Source: Actinomadura sp. HBU206391 (GTDB lineage: Bacteria > Actinomycetota > Actinomycetes > Streptosporangiales > Streptosporangiaceae). Taken from it: a DNA stretch of 64,000 nt. A model generated the notes under the pieces. It saw only the letters and a program-made list of their open reading frames with translations. It ran no database searches and was not told where the DNA came from. This document shows positions 54,101-64,000 of this stretch, piece after piece (position 1 is the first letter of the stretch; every line of letters starts with the position of its first letter). The translations under genes and the position numbers were made by a program. The stretch spans positions 1 to 64,000 of the forward strand of contig NZ_JABVEB010000015.1 in assembly GCF_014323665.1 (NCBI RefSeq), in the 5' to 3' direction.

Positions 54101-54167
54101 TAAGGCGAAGCCCGGCGGACGGCAGGCGGCTAAGGCGATACGGCGGGTACTAAGGCGGCATAAGGCG
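54101..54167 (+). repeat. four TAAGGCG heptamers at 30, 20 and 10 bp steps
   Basis: Copies start at 54101, 54131, 54151 and 54161. All spacings are multiples of 10 bp, so all copies would face one side of the helix. Confidence 0.7.
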
Positions 54168-54267
54168 GGGAGATAGGGCGTCGTCCCGATGTGGCCCACC
54201 CCCCCTTAGGACGAACCTTGTAGTCGTAGGGCCGGAAGACACCGGCCCAGCGACTGAGGAGAACAGC

Positions 54268-54384
54268 ATGAACGCGCACCCCGGCGTCATGAAGGTCATC
54301 GCCAACGACCGCGTCCGGCGCCTGCAGGCCGAGGCGAAGAAGGCCGGCCGGGTTCGCCGGGCCCGCCAGGCGCGGACCCGTTGA
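54268..54384 (+). CDS. 38-residue basic small protein
   Basis: The ORF encodes MNAHPGVMKVIANDRVRRLQ and ends AGRVRRARQARTR, with the ribosome binding sequence GAGGAG 7 bases before its ATG. About one third of residues are Arg or Lys in an amphipathic helix. Small proteins of this kind starting MNAHP or MN-S-P are common in filamentous actinobacteria. A strong hairpin follows, supporting it as an independent transcript. Function unknown. Confidence 0.6.
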   Translation: MNAHPGVMKVIANDRVRRLQAEAKKAGRVRRARQARTR

Positions 54385-54432
54385 CCAGAAGGGACCCGGC
54401 TCCGGCCGGGCTGCCCGGATGCCGCCTAAGCG

Positions 54433-54480
54433 GACGCCCTCGCCCCCTCCCCCGTTCGGGGAGGCACGGCGGGGGCGTTC
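54433..54480 (+). terminator. long GC-rich terminator behind the small basic ORF
   Basis: An imperfect stem of GACGCCC...GGGGGCGTTC type encloses the core CTCCCC/GGGGAG around CGTTC. Confidence 0.6.
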
Positions 54481-54647
54481 TCCGTTACGGCCGGCCGAAT
54501 GCGCCCCGGCTCCCCCGCGCGACCGCGGACCTGGCCTCTTGCCGCCGCGCAGTGGACTGTCACCTTCCGGCCACCTTCTCACCTGCACCTTCACTGGGCC
54601 CGCCCCTGCGCGCTATGCGAACATCTTCGCTCGGGGGAAGGGGGCGT

Positions 54648-55256
54648 ATGAGCGAGTCGCGAACATACCGGGGGATGTCCGCGCAGGAACGGGTCGCCGA
54701 GCGCAGGGAACGGGTGCTCGCGGCGGCGTTCGACCGGTTCGGCACCAAGGGCTATCCGGCCACCACCATCGACCTTCTGTGCGCGGACGCCAAGATCTCC
54801 ACCCGTGCGTTCTACCAGTGCTTCGACGGACGCGAGGCCGTCCTCAGCGCGGTCTACAACGGGATCGTCTCCGAGGCCATGTCGAACGTGCGGGGCGCGC
54901 TCGACGAGGCGGGTGACACCCCACGCGACCTCGTGCGCGCGGGACTCTACGCCTACATCCGCTACATGATCACCGATGAGCGGCGGGCCCGTATCGCCCA
55001 TGTCGAGGTCCGGCGGGCCGGCGACCCGCTCCTGCCGGAGCGGCTACGCACCGTCAACGAGTTCGCGGCGCTGATGGCGGGGCTGATGCGCGACCACACG
55101 GTCATCGAGGGGATCGACCACCACAACCTGGCGATCGGGCTGATCGGGGCGGTCCAGGAGCTGATCACCACGGGAGTGCAGGGGGATCCGCGGTGCGCCG
55201 AAGAGGACCTGCTCAAGACCGCGGAGTACATCTTCCTCGCGGCCCTGCCGAACTGA
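54648..55256 (+). CDS. TetR family transcriptional regulator
   Basis: The 202-residue regulator has the N-terminal helix-turn-helix AAAFDRFGTKGYPATTIDLLC with STRAFYQCFDGREAV (residues about 22-68), and a divergent ligand domain. The ATG lies behind GGGGGAAGGGGG. No divergent target gene is adjacent; the next gene downstream is a cobalamin adenosyltransferase with its own promoter. Confidence 0.88.
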   Translation: MSESRTYRGMSAQERVAERRERVLAAAFDRFGTKGYPATTIDLLCADAKISTRAFYQCFDGREAVLSAVYNGIVSEAMSNVRGALDEAGDTPRDLVRAGLYAYIRYMITDERRARIAHVEVRRAGDPLLPERLRTVNEFAALMAGLMRDHTVIEGIDHHNLAIGLIGAVQELITTGVQGDPRCAEEDLLKTAEYIFLAALPN

Positions 55257-55276
55257 CTCGCGTCGGAGCCTGCGTC

Positions 55277-55282
55277 TAGGGT
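55277..55282 (+). promoter_or_regulatory. putative -10 box of a leaderless adenosyltransferase transcript
   Basis: TAGGGT lies 7 bases before the ATG; no ribosome binding site is seen. Confidence 0.45.
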
Positions 55283-55289
55283 GGCGCTT

Positions 55290-55934
55290 ATGGCGAAACG
55301 TGATGAGACACCGGTCGTGCTGTCCCGGATCTACACCCGGACCGGCGACGATGGAACGACCGGGCTGGGCGACGGCAGCAGGACCGGCAAGACCGACCCC
55401 CGGCTGGCCGCCTACGCCGACGTCGAGGAGGCCAACAGCGCCATCGGGGTCGCCGTCGCCATGGGCGCGCTGCCCGAGGACATCGCCGCATTGCTCACCC
55501 GGATCCAGAACGACCTCTTCGACGTCGGAGCCGATCTGTGCGCACCGGTCGTCGACGACCCTCCGTACCCGCCGCTGAGGATCGACGAGTCCTATGTCGA
55601 CCGGCTCGAAGCGGCGTGCGATGCCTACAACGAGCGGTTGCGGCCGCTGCGCAGCTTCATCCTTCCCGGCGGCACGCCCGGCGCCGCGCTGCTCCATGTG
55701 GCGCGCACGGTCGTACGGCGCGCCGAACGCTCGACCTGGGCGGCCATTGACGCGCACGGCGCGGCGGAAGGCGGCGACGACGGGGCCCCGTCGGCCGCCG
55801 GAGGCGTCAATCCGCTGACGGCGCGCTACCTCAACCGGCTCTCCGACCTGGTGTTCATCCTGACCCGGATCGTCAACGCCGACCACGGCGACGTCCTCTG
55901 GAAGCCCGGCGGCCCCTCCTCCCCGGCCGAATGA
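55290..55934 (+). CDS. PduO-type cob(I)alamin adenosyltransferase
   Basis: The 214-residue enzyme makes adenosylcobalamin, the cofactor of the mutase encoded at 26.8-28.5 kb. Motifs are IYTRTGDDGTTGLGDGSRTGKTDPRL in parts (the ATP site), FILPGGTPGAALLHVARTVVRRAER in parts, and YLNRLSDLVFILTR. The ATG at 55290 is supported by a TAGGGT box 7 bases upstream, which suggests leaderless translation. Confidence 0.92.
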   Translation: MAKRDETPVVLSRIYTRTGDDGTTGLGDGSRTGKTDPRLAAYADVEEANSAIGVAVAMGALPEDIAALLTRIQNDLFDVGADLCAPVVDDPPYPPLRIDESYVDRLEAACDAYNERLRPLRSFILPGGTPGAALLHVARTVVRRAERSTWAAIDAHGAAEGGDDGAPSAAGGVNPLTARYLNRLSDLVFILTRIVNADHGDVLWKPGGPSSPAE

Positions 55935-56062
55935 GAACGGCCGGGCCGGTCCGGCGGTGGGGTTAGCCCCACCGTTGAGACGCCTGTGGGCCACCTGTCG
56001 GGATCTCCTCGTCTCCTCGATGCTGTACACATGCGAAGAGCGCGACCGGAAGCGAGGGGACG

Positions 56063-56884
56063 ATGAAGGTTGTCACAGGTGCGGTGGCGCTGGCCGGAAT
56101 GGCCGTGGTGGCCGTGAGCGGATGCGGTATCAGCGTCAGCACCAAGACCCTCCACGAGGACCGCTCCTACGACGTCACCGGCCAAGTCGACGCCCTGCGG
56201 GTGAAGGCCGACGGCGACCGGATCGAGGTCGTCGGCACCGACTCCACGAAGATCGTGGTGCAGGAGCGGCTGTCGTACGGCAAGGGCGAGCGGCCCACCC
56301 CGCTGCACACCACCGAGGACGGCACGCTGTCCCTGCGGTACAAGTGCCCGGGCGGCATCCATGTCGGGATCGAACCGACCTGTGCCGTGAGCTACCGGGT
56401 CACGGTGCCGCGCGGCACCGACGTCCAGGTGACCGGCGACAGCGGCAGGGTGCAGGTGACCGGCGTGGCGGGTTCGGTGGACGCCCGCACCGATTCGGGG
56501 ACCATCGACCTGGTCGACCTGCGCTCGCCGAAGCTGACCGCCAGATCCGACTCCGGGCGGATCCGGGTGGCGGGGCAGGCGCTGACCACGTCACTGCAGA
56601 CCGACTCCGGAGCCATCACCGCCGAGAGACTCAAGGTCTCCGACCTCACGGTCCGCACGGACTCGGGGCCGATCCGGGCGAGCTGCACCGAGCCGCCCGC
56701 CAACGTGAACGCCGTGACCGACTCGGGCGCCGTCCAGCTGACGCTGCCGGGTGACCGCGAGTACGCGGTCAGTGCCCGCACCGACTCAGGCGCGGAGACC
56801 ATCGACGTCAACCGCGACTCGACCTCTCCGCTCCAGGTCAAGGTGATCACCGACTCCGGACCTATCAAGATCGTCAAAGCCTGA
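56063..56884 (+). CDS. DUF4097 family lipoprotein with TDSG beta-repeat
   Basis: The 273-residue protein has a signal peptide and lipobox VSGC (Cys21), then a right-handed beta repeat in which TDSG, SDSG or GDSG returns about every 18-24 residues (for example ARTDSGTIDL, ARSDSGRIRV, LQTDSGAITA, VRTDSGPIRA). This is typical of DUF4097/adhesin-like beta-solenoids. It is convergent with DUF2550. Its function is not known. Confidence 0.88.
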   Translation: MKVVTGAVALAGMAVVAVSGCGISVSTKTLHEDRSYDVTGQVDALRVKADGDRIEVVGTDSTKIVVQERLSYGKGERPTPLHTTEDGTLSLRYKCPGGIHVGIEPTCAVSYRVTVPRGTDVQVTGDSGRVQVTGVAGSVDARTDSGTIDLVDLRSPKLTARSDSGRIRVAGQALTTSLQTDSGAITAERLKVSDLTVRTDSGPIRASCTEPPANVNAVTDSGAVQLTLPGDREYAVSARTDSGAETIDVNRDSTSPLQVKVITDSGPIKIVKA

Positions 56885-56899
56885 GGGGCGGCCCGCCCG

Positions 56900-57442
56900 T
56901 CAGTTCGGGAAGTCGATGGGCAGGCCCGGGGGCGCCGCCTCGAGCCAGGCGAGGAAACCCGTGAGGGCGGCCCCGCTCATGGCCAGCTCGACCGTGAGCT
57001 CCCCGTCGCGGACCTCGATGATGTCGGCGTCGGGCACGAGGGCCGCGACCTCGTCGCCCTCGGGGCGACGTCGATTGGACACGACGAGGCCCCGGCGGTG
57101 GATCACCTGCCGGGGCCTCTTCCGGAAGCCGAAGATTCGATGCCAGTGCAGCTCGTCGCCCTTGTAACGGCCGAGGCCGAGCCGCCATACCCCCGCCGTC
57201 GCGTCCGGTTCGGCGCCGGCCTCGGAGCCGTCTCGTGCCTCACCGTCGGGCCCGCCCTTGGACGCACCCCGGGCGTCGCTCTCGGACCCGCCGGAGGGCA
57301 GCGTCCGGAGACTGCATTCGACAGTGCCGCCCGCGCGTTCGAAGAGCCACCGCCGTACGGAGACCACTAGGAAGCCGAGCACCACCGCGAGCAGGATCGC
57401 GGCGAACACCCCGCCGACGTCAAGTGCCAGCTGCTCGCCCAC
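56900..57442 (-). CDS. DUF2550 domain-containing membrane protein
   Basis: The 180 residues have one N-terminal helix (about 12-28), a Gly/Asp/Glu-rich insert (about 50-82) and the DUF2550 core GVWRLGLGRYKGDELHW and FGFRKRPRQVIHRRGL. The insert is not part of the core and looks unstructured. It follows the ATP synthase operon in the same direction with a 21-base gap, a place conserved in actinobacteria. Confidence 0.88.
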   Translation of the reverse strand: MGEQLALDVGGVFAAILLAVVLGFLVVSVRRWLFERAGGTVECSLRTLPSGGSESDARGASKGGPDGEARDGSEAGAEPDATAGVWRLGLGRYKGDELHWHRIFGFRKRPRQVIHRRGLVVSNRRRPEGDEVAALVPDADIIEVRDGELTVELAMSGAALTGFLAWLEAAPPGLPIDFPN

Positions 57443-57463
57443 TCCCCCCGCCTTCAGCGTCGA

Positions 57464-57865
57464 CTAGACCTCTTCACCGGCGGCCCGCAGACGTGCTCGG
57501 GCGCGTCGCTCGGCCACCACGGTCTCCGGGGCTCTGGCCTCGGCCTCAAGAGCCTCCTGCAGCGCGGCGCGTGCCGCGGGAACGTCGATCATGGCACCGA
57601 GTTCGGCCTGCTCGGCGAGCACGGCGACCTCGTCGCCGGCGACCGAGAAGAACCCGCTGCCCACCATCGCGGTGACCCAGTCCGACTGGTCCACCGGCTT
57701 GATGCGGACCACGCTGCCGTCCACGAGGACGCCCAGCACCGGAACGTGGCCGACCAGAATGCCCATCTCGCCTTCGATGGTCTGAGCGATCACCTGCTCG
57801 GCTTCACCGGACCAGATCTCACGCTCCGGCGAGACGAGTCCGACCTTAAGCGTTGCGCTTGCCAC
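57464..57865 (-). CDS. atpC: ATP synthase F1 epsilon subunit
   Basis: The 133-residue subunit has the beta-sandwich core VGLVSPEREIWSGEAEQV, EGEMGILVGHVPVLGVL and a C-terminal helical pair. It is the last gene of the atp operon, about 100 bases behind atpD. Confidence 0.95.
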   Translation of the reverse strand: MASATLKVGLVSPEREIWSGEAEQVIAQTIEGEMGILVGHVPVLGVLVDGSVVRIKPVDQSDWVTAMVGSGFFSVAGDEVAVLAEQAELGAMIDVPAARAALQEALEAEARAPETVVAERRARARLRAAGEEV

Positions 57866-57962
57866 TTGCTTCCTCCGGGTGGGGCGGCTGTGCGAGAGAG
57901 GATAACGGTCGGGGTGGGCCCGGCCGGTCGACGGGTCGACCGCCCGGGCTCACCCGTACCGG

Positions 57963-60328
<2,366 letters not shown>

Positions 60329-60334
60329 CGCCGA

Positions 60335-61972
60335 TCAGCTCTTCTTGACCCGGGTGATCTTTTCCTGCTCGACGTCGCTCTCGTCCAGCGCCTCGACCGG
60401 TTCGTCCTCGATGAGGAGTTCACCGGTACTGGCCTGGAAGCCCTTCTTGAACTCCGTGATGGCGTCCTTCAGGGTGGTCAGCGCGTCGTCGGACAGCTCA
60501 CCGGTCTCGCGAATGGAGTCGAGTACCCCACTGTAACTGTGCGCCACGAAGTCGAGGAACTCGCTCTCGAAGCGGCCGATGTCCTCGATCGGCACGTCGT
60601 CCAGCTGGCCCGAGGTGCCCATCCAGATCGAGATGACCTCTTTCTCGACCGGGAAGAGGACGTGCTGGCGCTGCTTGAGCAGCTCGACCAGCCGCGCGCC
60701 GCGCTCGAGCTGGGCGCGGGAGGCCGCGTCCAGGTCGGAGGCGAAGGAGGCGAAGGCCTCCAGGTCACGGTACTGCGACAGGGCCAGCCGAAGCGTTCCG
60801 GCCACCTTGCGCATCGCCTTGACCTGCGCGGAGCCGCCGACCCGGGAGACCGAGACACCGACGTTGATCGCCGGGCGGACACCCTGGTTGAACAGGTCGG
60901 TCTCCAGGAAGCACTGACCGTCGGTGATCGAGATGACGTTGGTCGGGATGTAGGCCGACACGTCGTTGGCCTTGGTCTCGACGATCGGCAGGCCGGTCAT
61001 CGAGCCGCCGCCCATGTCGTCCGACAGCTTCGCGCAGCGCTCCAGCAGCCGGGAGTGCAGGTAGAACACGTCGCCGGGGTATGCCTCACGGCCCGGCGGG
61101 CGGCGCAGCAGCAGCGACACCGCGCGGTAGGCCTCGGCCTGCTTCGACAGGTCGTCGAAGATGATCAGGACGTGCTTGCCCTCGTACATCCAGTGCTGGC
61201 CGATGGCCGAACCGGTGTAGGGGGCGATGTACTTGTAGCCCGCGGGCTCGGAAGCGGGAGCGGCCACGATCGTGGTGTACTCCAGCGCTCCGGCCTCCTC
61301 CAGGACGCCGCGCACCGACGCGATCGTGGAGCCCTTCTGGCCGATCGCCACGTAGATGCAGCGCACCTGCTTGGAGGGGTCGCCGGACTCCCAGTTCGCA
61401 CGCTGGTTGATGATCGTGTCGACCGCGATGGTGGTCTTGCCGGTCTGCCGGTCACCAATGATCAGCTGCCGCTGGCCCCGGCCGATCGGCGTCATCGCGT
61501 CGATCGCCTTGATGCCGGTCTGCAGCGGCTCTTTGACCGACTGCCGCTGCACGACGCTGGGCGCCTGCACTTCGAGCGGCCGTCGCACGTTCGATTCGAT
61601 GTCGCCCTTGCCGTCCATCGGGTTGCCCAGCGAGTCGACGACACGGCCAAGGAAGCCGTCGCCGACCGGCACCGAGAGGACCTCGCCGGTACGACGGACC
61701 GGCTGACCCTCCTCGATGTTGCTGAAGTCGCCAAGGACAACGGCGCCGATCTCACGGACGTCCAGGTTCAGAGCCAGGCCACGCGTGCCGTCCTCGAACT
61801 CGAGGAGCTCGTTCGCCATGGTCGAGGGCAGGCCCTCGACGTGGGCGATGCCGTCGCCGGAATCGACGACGGTGCCGACCTCCTCGCGCGCGGCCGCTTC
61901 GGGCTCGTACGACTGGACGAAGCGCTCCAGCGCGTTCCGGATCTCATCCGGACGGATCGTCAGCTCCGCCAT
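60335..61972 (-). CDS. atpA: ATP synthase F1 alpha subunit
   Basis: The 545-residue subunit has Walker [31 protein letters not shown] and [17 protein letters not shown]. The start is [16 protein letters not shown], which opens the family domain. The C-terminal tail beyond residue 510 is acidic, as in other actinobacteria. Confidence 0.96.
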   Translation of the reverse strand: MAELTIRPDEIRNALERFVQSYEPEAAAREEVGTVVDSGDGIAHVEGLPSTMANELLEFEDGTRGLALNLDVREIGAVVLGDFSNIEEGQPVRRTGEVLSVPVGDGFLGRVVDSLGNPMDGKGDIESNVRRPLEVQAPSVVQRQSVKEPLQTGIKAIDAMTPIGRGQRQLIIGDRQTGKTTIAVDTIINQRANWESGDPSKQVRCIYVAIGQKGSTIASVRGVLEEAGALEYTTIVAAPASEPAGYKYIAPYTGSAIGQHWMYEGKHVLIIFDDLSKQAEAYRAVSLLLRRPPGREAYPGDVFYLHSRLLERCAKLSDDMGGGSMTGLPIVETKANDVSAYIPTNVISITDGQCFLETDLFNQGVRPAINVGVSVSRVGGSAQVKAMRKVAGTLRLALSQYRDLEAFASFASDLDAASRAQLERGARLVELLKQRQHVLFPVEKEVISIWMGTSGQLDDVPIEDIGRFESEFLDFVAHSYSGVLDSIRETGELSDDALTTLKDAITEFKKGFQASTGELLIEDEPVEALDESDVEQEKITRVKKS

Positions 61973-62039
61973 GATTCCTCTCTTGCTTCCTCTGTACGGG
62001 GTCAGCTCGTTGCGTGTTCTCGGCTCAGCCGCCGGCTCG

Positions 62040-62855
62040 TCAGCCCGACGTGATCCGGCGCCGGACGTCATCCAGCCGCCTGGCCACCGTGCCGTCGATG
62101 AGCTCGTCCCCGATCTGGACGGAAATACCGCCCAGGACACCGGGGTCGACCTCGATATTCAGGTATACGTCATGTCCGTAGGCCGCCGAGAGCGCCGCCA
62201 CGAGCCGTGTCCGCTGGTCCTCGCTCAGGTCCGTGGGGGTGCGCACCAGCGCGACCAAGCGGTCGCGACGCTGGGCCACGAGTCGGCCGTACTCTTCCAG
62301 CGCTCGTTCCAGGCTACGTCCCCGCGAGTCCGTTACGACCTCGCTGATCAGCCGCGACGTCGAGGGCGTGACCTTGCCCTCCAGGAGGGCGCCCACCAGT
62401 TCCCGCTTCTGCTCGGCCGGCGGCCGCGGGCTGGTCAGGGCGTTGCGCAGTTGCGGCTCCCGATCGATCACGCGGCCGAAGCGGAAGATCTCGTCCTCGA
62501 GATCGTCGATCCGGCCCTCGCTCTCGGCCCGAGCCGCCTCGGCGATCACCGCGAGCCGCTCGAACGCGTCCGCGAGCTCTCGCGGCCGCGACCAACGCTG
62601 GCGTACGACGTCCGCCGCCAGCTCGAGGGCCGGCTCGGAGATCTTGCCCTCGAGCAGGATCCGGATGAGCTGTGCCTTCTCCTCTCCGTCCCGGGAAGGG
62701 TCGGAGAGGGCCCGGCGCAGCGACGGCTCGCGATCGAGCAGGCGCGTGATGCCGAACAGCTCCTCACCCAGCGTGGTGAGATCGGCCGTGGAAAGGACGG
62801 CCTCCAGCCGTTCCACGGCCTCGGCCAGCGATGCCCTGCTCGCCGCTCCGCTCAT
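62040..62855 (-). CDS. atpH: ATP synthase F1 delta subunit
   Basis: The 271-residue subunit has the duplicated helical part found in actinobacterial delta (residues about 5-100 and 100-200) and the C-terminal [20 protein letters not shown] that ties the peripheral stalk. The ATG at 62855 lies inside the first copy of a 104-bp tandem repeat; a ribosome binding-like AGAAGG is 11 bases upstream. A longer frame reaches 63023 but consists of repeat sequence. Confidence 0.92.
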   Translation of the reverse strand: MSGAASRASLAEAVERLEAVLSTADLTTLGEELFGITRLLDREPSLRRALSDPSRDGEEKAQLIRILLEGKISEPALELAADVVRQRWSRPRELADAFERLAVIAEAARAESEGRIDDLEDEIFRFGRVIDREPQLRNALTSPRPPAEQKRELVGALLEGKVTPSTSRLISEVVTDSRGRSLERALEEYGRLVAQRRDRLVALVRTPTDLSEDQRTRLVAALSAAYGHDVYLNIEVDPGVLGGISVQIGDELIDGTVARRLDDVRRRITSG

Positions 62856-63060
62856 GGTCGCGCTCGCCTTCTCGCTCGCTGCGCGAGCGGCGCAAGAGAA
62901 CGCTGCGCGTGACGCGCACCGCTCACTCCGCTCGCTCGGCGGCTCGCCGCTCCGCTCATGGTCGCGCTCGCCTTCTCGCTCGCTGCGCGAGCGGCGCAAG
63001 AGAACGCTGCGCGTGACGCGCACCGCTCACTCCGCTCGCTCGGCGGCTCGCCGCTCCGCC
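62838..63060 (-). repeat. 104-bp tandem repeat (two full copies plus a short third) between atpF and atpH
   Basis: Copies begin at 62838 and 62942, and a 14-base third start is at 63046. The unit carries the atpH ATG and its upstream sequence, and several small inverted repeats such as CGCTCGCTGCGCGAGCG. Confidence 0.95.
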
Positions 63061-63071
63061 CCCGGTCTGGG

Positions 63072-63632
63072 TCATGAGACCTGCTCTCCCGCCTGCGCCC
63101 GAGCCCGCTCCTCGAGCTCCTCGAGGAAGCGGTCGACGGTGCGGCGCTGCCTGGCCTCGTCCTCGAGAGACTCGCCCACGACACGGCTCGCCAGCTCGAC
63201 CGCCAGTTCACCGACTTCCGCGCGCAACCGGGCGAGCGCCTGCTGGCGCTCGGCCTCGATCTGCGCCTGCGACGACTCGGCGATGCGCCGCGCCTCCACC
63301 TGCGCCTGCTCGCGCATCTCCGCGATGATCTGAGCGCCCTGCTCACGCGCCTGCTCGCGCAGACGTGCCGCCTCGTGCCTGGCCTCGGCCAGCTGGGCCC
63401 GGTACTGCTCCAGCGTCTCCTCGGCCTCGGCCTGGGCCGCGTCGGCCCGCTTCAGCCCGCCCTCGATCGCCTCCGTACGCTCTTCGAGCGTCTTCTGGAT
63501 CCGAGGTACGAGCATCTTGCCGACGACGAGCAGGACGACGGCGAAGGAGAAGATGCCGACGACGAGCTCATAGGTGTGCGGAAGGAGCGGGTTGTTCTCC
63601 TCCGCGGCCAACAGCGAAGCTGCCGTGATCAT
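63072..63632 (-). CDS. atpF: ATP synthase F0 b subunit
   Basis: The 186-residue peripheral stalk subunit has one membrane helix (about 22-41, ELVVGIFSFAVVLLVVGKML) and a long charged coiled coil. The start MITAASLLAAEENNPLLP is typical for actinobacteria. It lies 32 bases behind atpE. Confidence 0.95.
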   Translation of the reverse strand: MITAASLLAAEENNPLLPHTYELVVGIFSFAVVLLVVGKMLVPRIQKTLEERTEAIEGGLKRADAAQAEAEETLEQYRAQLAEARHEAARLREQAREQGAQIIAEMREQAQVEARRIAESSQAQIEAERQQALARLRAEVGELAVELASRVVGESLEDEARQRRTVDRFLEELEERARAQAGEQVS

Positions 63633-63664
63633 GTTTGCGGCCCTCCGTCAGGAATTCGGTCCTG

Positions 63665-63937
<273 letters not shown>

Positions 63938-64000
63938 TCACCGGTCTGGTCTGGTCTAACTGGGGTCTGGCTGTGGGGAATCAGCCGGTCGGGTGACTCA

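Noticed and set aside
62838-63060. CRISPR array
   Set aside because: Only two full 104-bp units follow each other without unique spacers; this is a tandem duplication.

Overview
The window is chromosomal DNA from a high-GC, filamentous actinomycete, most likely of the order Streptosporangiales. The evidence is codons that almost always end in G or C, NucS instead of MutS/MutL, the Mec-CysO-CysM cysteine pathway, a FilP/Scy-like coiled-coil protein beside methylmalonyl-CoA epimerase, and actinobacterial families (DUF3039, DUF2017, DUF2550, SCO5389 family). Species cannot be read from the sequence. No rRNA, tRNA, CRISPR array, transposase or phage gene was recognised.

Layout. 1-3.2 kb: cut BMP-family lipoprotein and methionine salvage genes mtnA, mtnB, mtnD. 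3.3-5.9 kb: paired MEDS-domain sensors and a membrane protein with L7/L12-like repeats. 5.9-13.5 kb: the block known from M. tuberculosis Rv1330c-Rv1341 (rdgB, rph, MBL hydrolase, murI, pncB, clpS, DUF2017, mec, cysO, cysM), with rdgB-murI inverted relative to that order and a Cys-containing leaderless mini-ORF in front of cysO. 13.5-23.9 kb: mixed genes (AbiEii-like, methyltransferase, DUF3825, thioesterase, pncA, gluconokinase, helicase, YqgE, an LPXTG stalk protein). 23.9-37.8 kb: malic enzyme, YbbN, an isobutyryl-CoA-type mutase with its MarR neighbour and palindromic operator, a degenerate ABC system, DUF2127, DUF4230, meaB, thiolase, mce and a FilP/Scy-like protein. 37.8-47 kb: transporter, hydrolases, a tandem 3-hydroxyacyl-CoA dehydrogenase, an LLM oxidoreductase, SCO5389-family protein, GNAT, nucS and DUF3224. 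47-54.4 kb: accessory-looking stretch. 54.6-64 kb: TetR, cobalamin adenosyltransferase, DUF4097, DUF2550 and the ATP synthase operon (atpC to atpE, minus strand; atpB lies outside).

Linked functions. The mutase, MeaB, epimerase and the PduO-type adenosyltransferase supply a coenzyme-B12 mutase, its chaperone, an upstream epimerase and the cofactor. pncA and pncB form an NAD salvage route. mec, cysO and cysM form the protein-bound cysteine pathway, and the mini-ORF looks like a cysteine-sensing leader. Several genes have a TANNNT-like -10 box 6-8 bases before the start codon, which points to leaderless transcripts.

Most unusual items: (1) the leaderless Cys-containing peptide ORF before cysO; (2) a pilin-like secreted protein gene inserted between two roughly 85-90 bp imperfect direct repeats, one of which carries the ribosome binding site of the next gene; (3) an uncharacterised module of GntR regulator, small protein, Cys-tail protein and APH-type kinase, whose kinase is broken by a perfect 41-bp tandem duplication; (4) a 104-bp tandem duplication between atpF and atpH that supplies the atpH start; (5) an ABC ATPase lacking the Q-loop Gln, signature and H-loop His; (6) a membrane-anchored protein with three L7/L12-like helical repeats.
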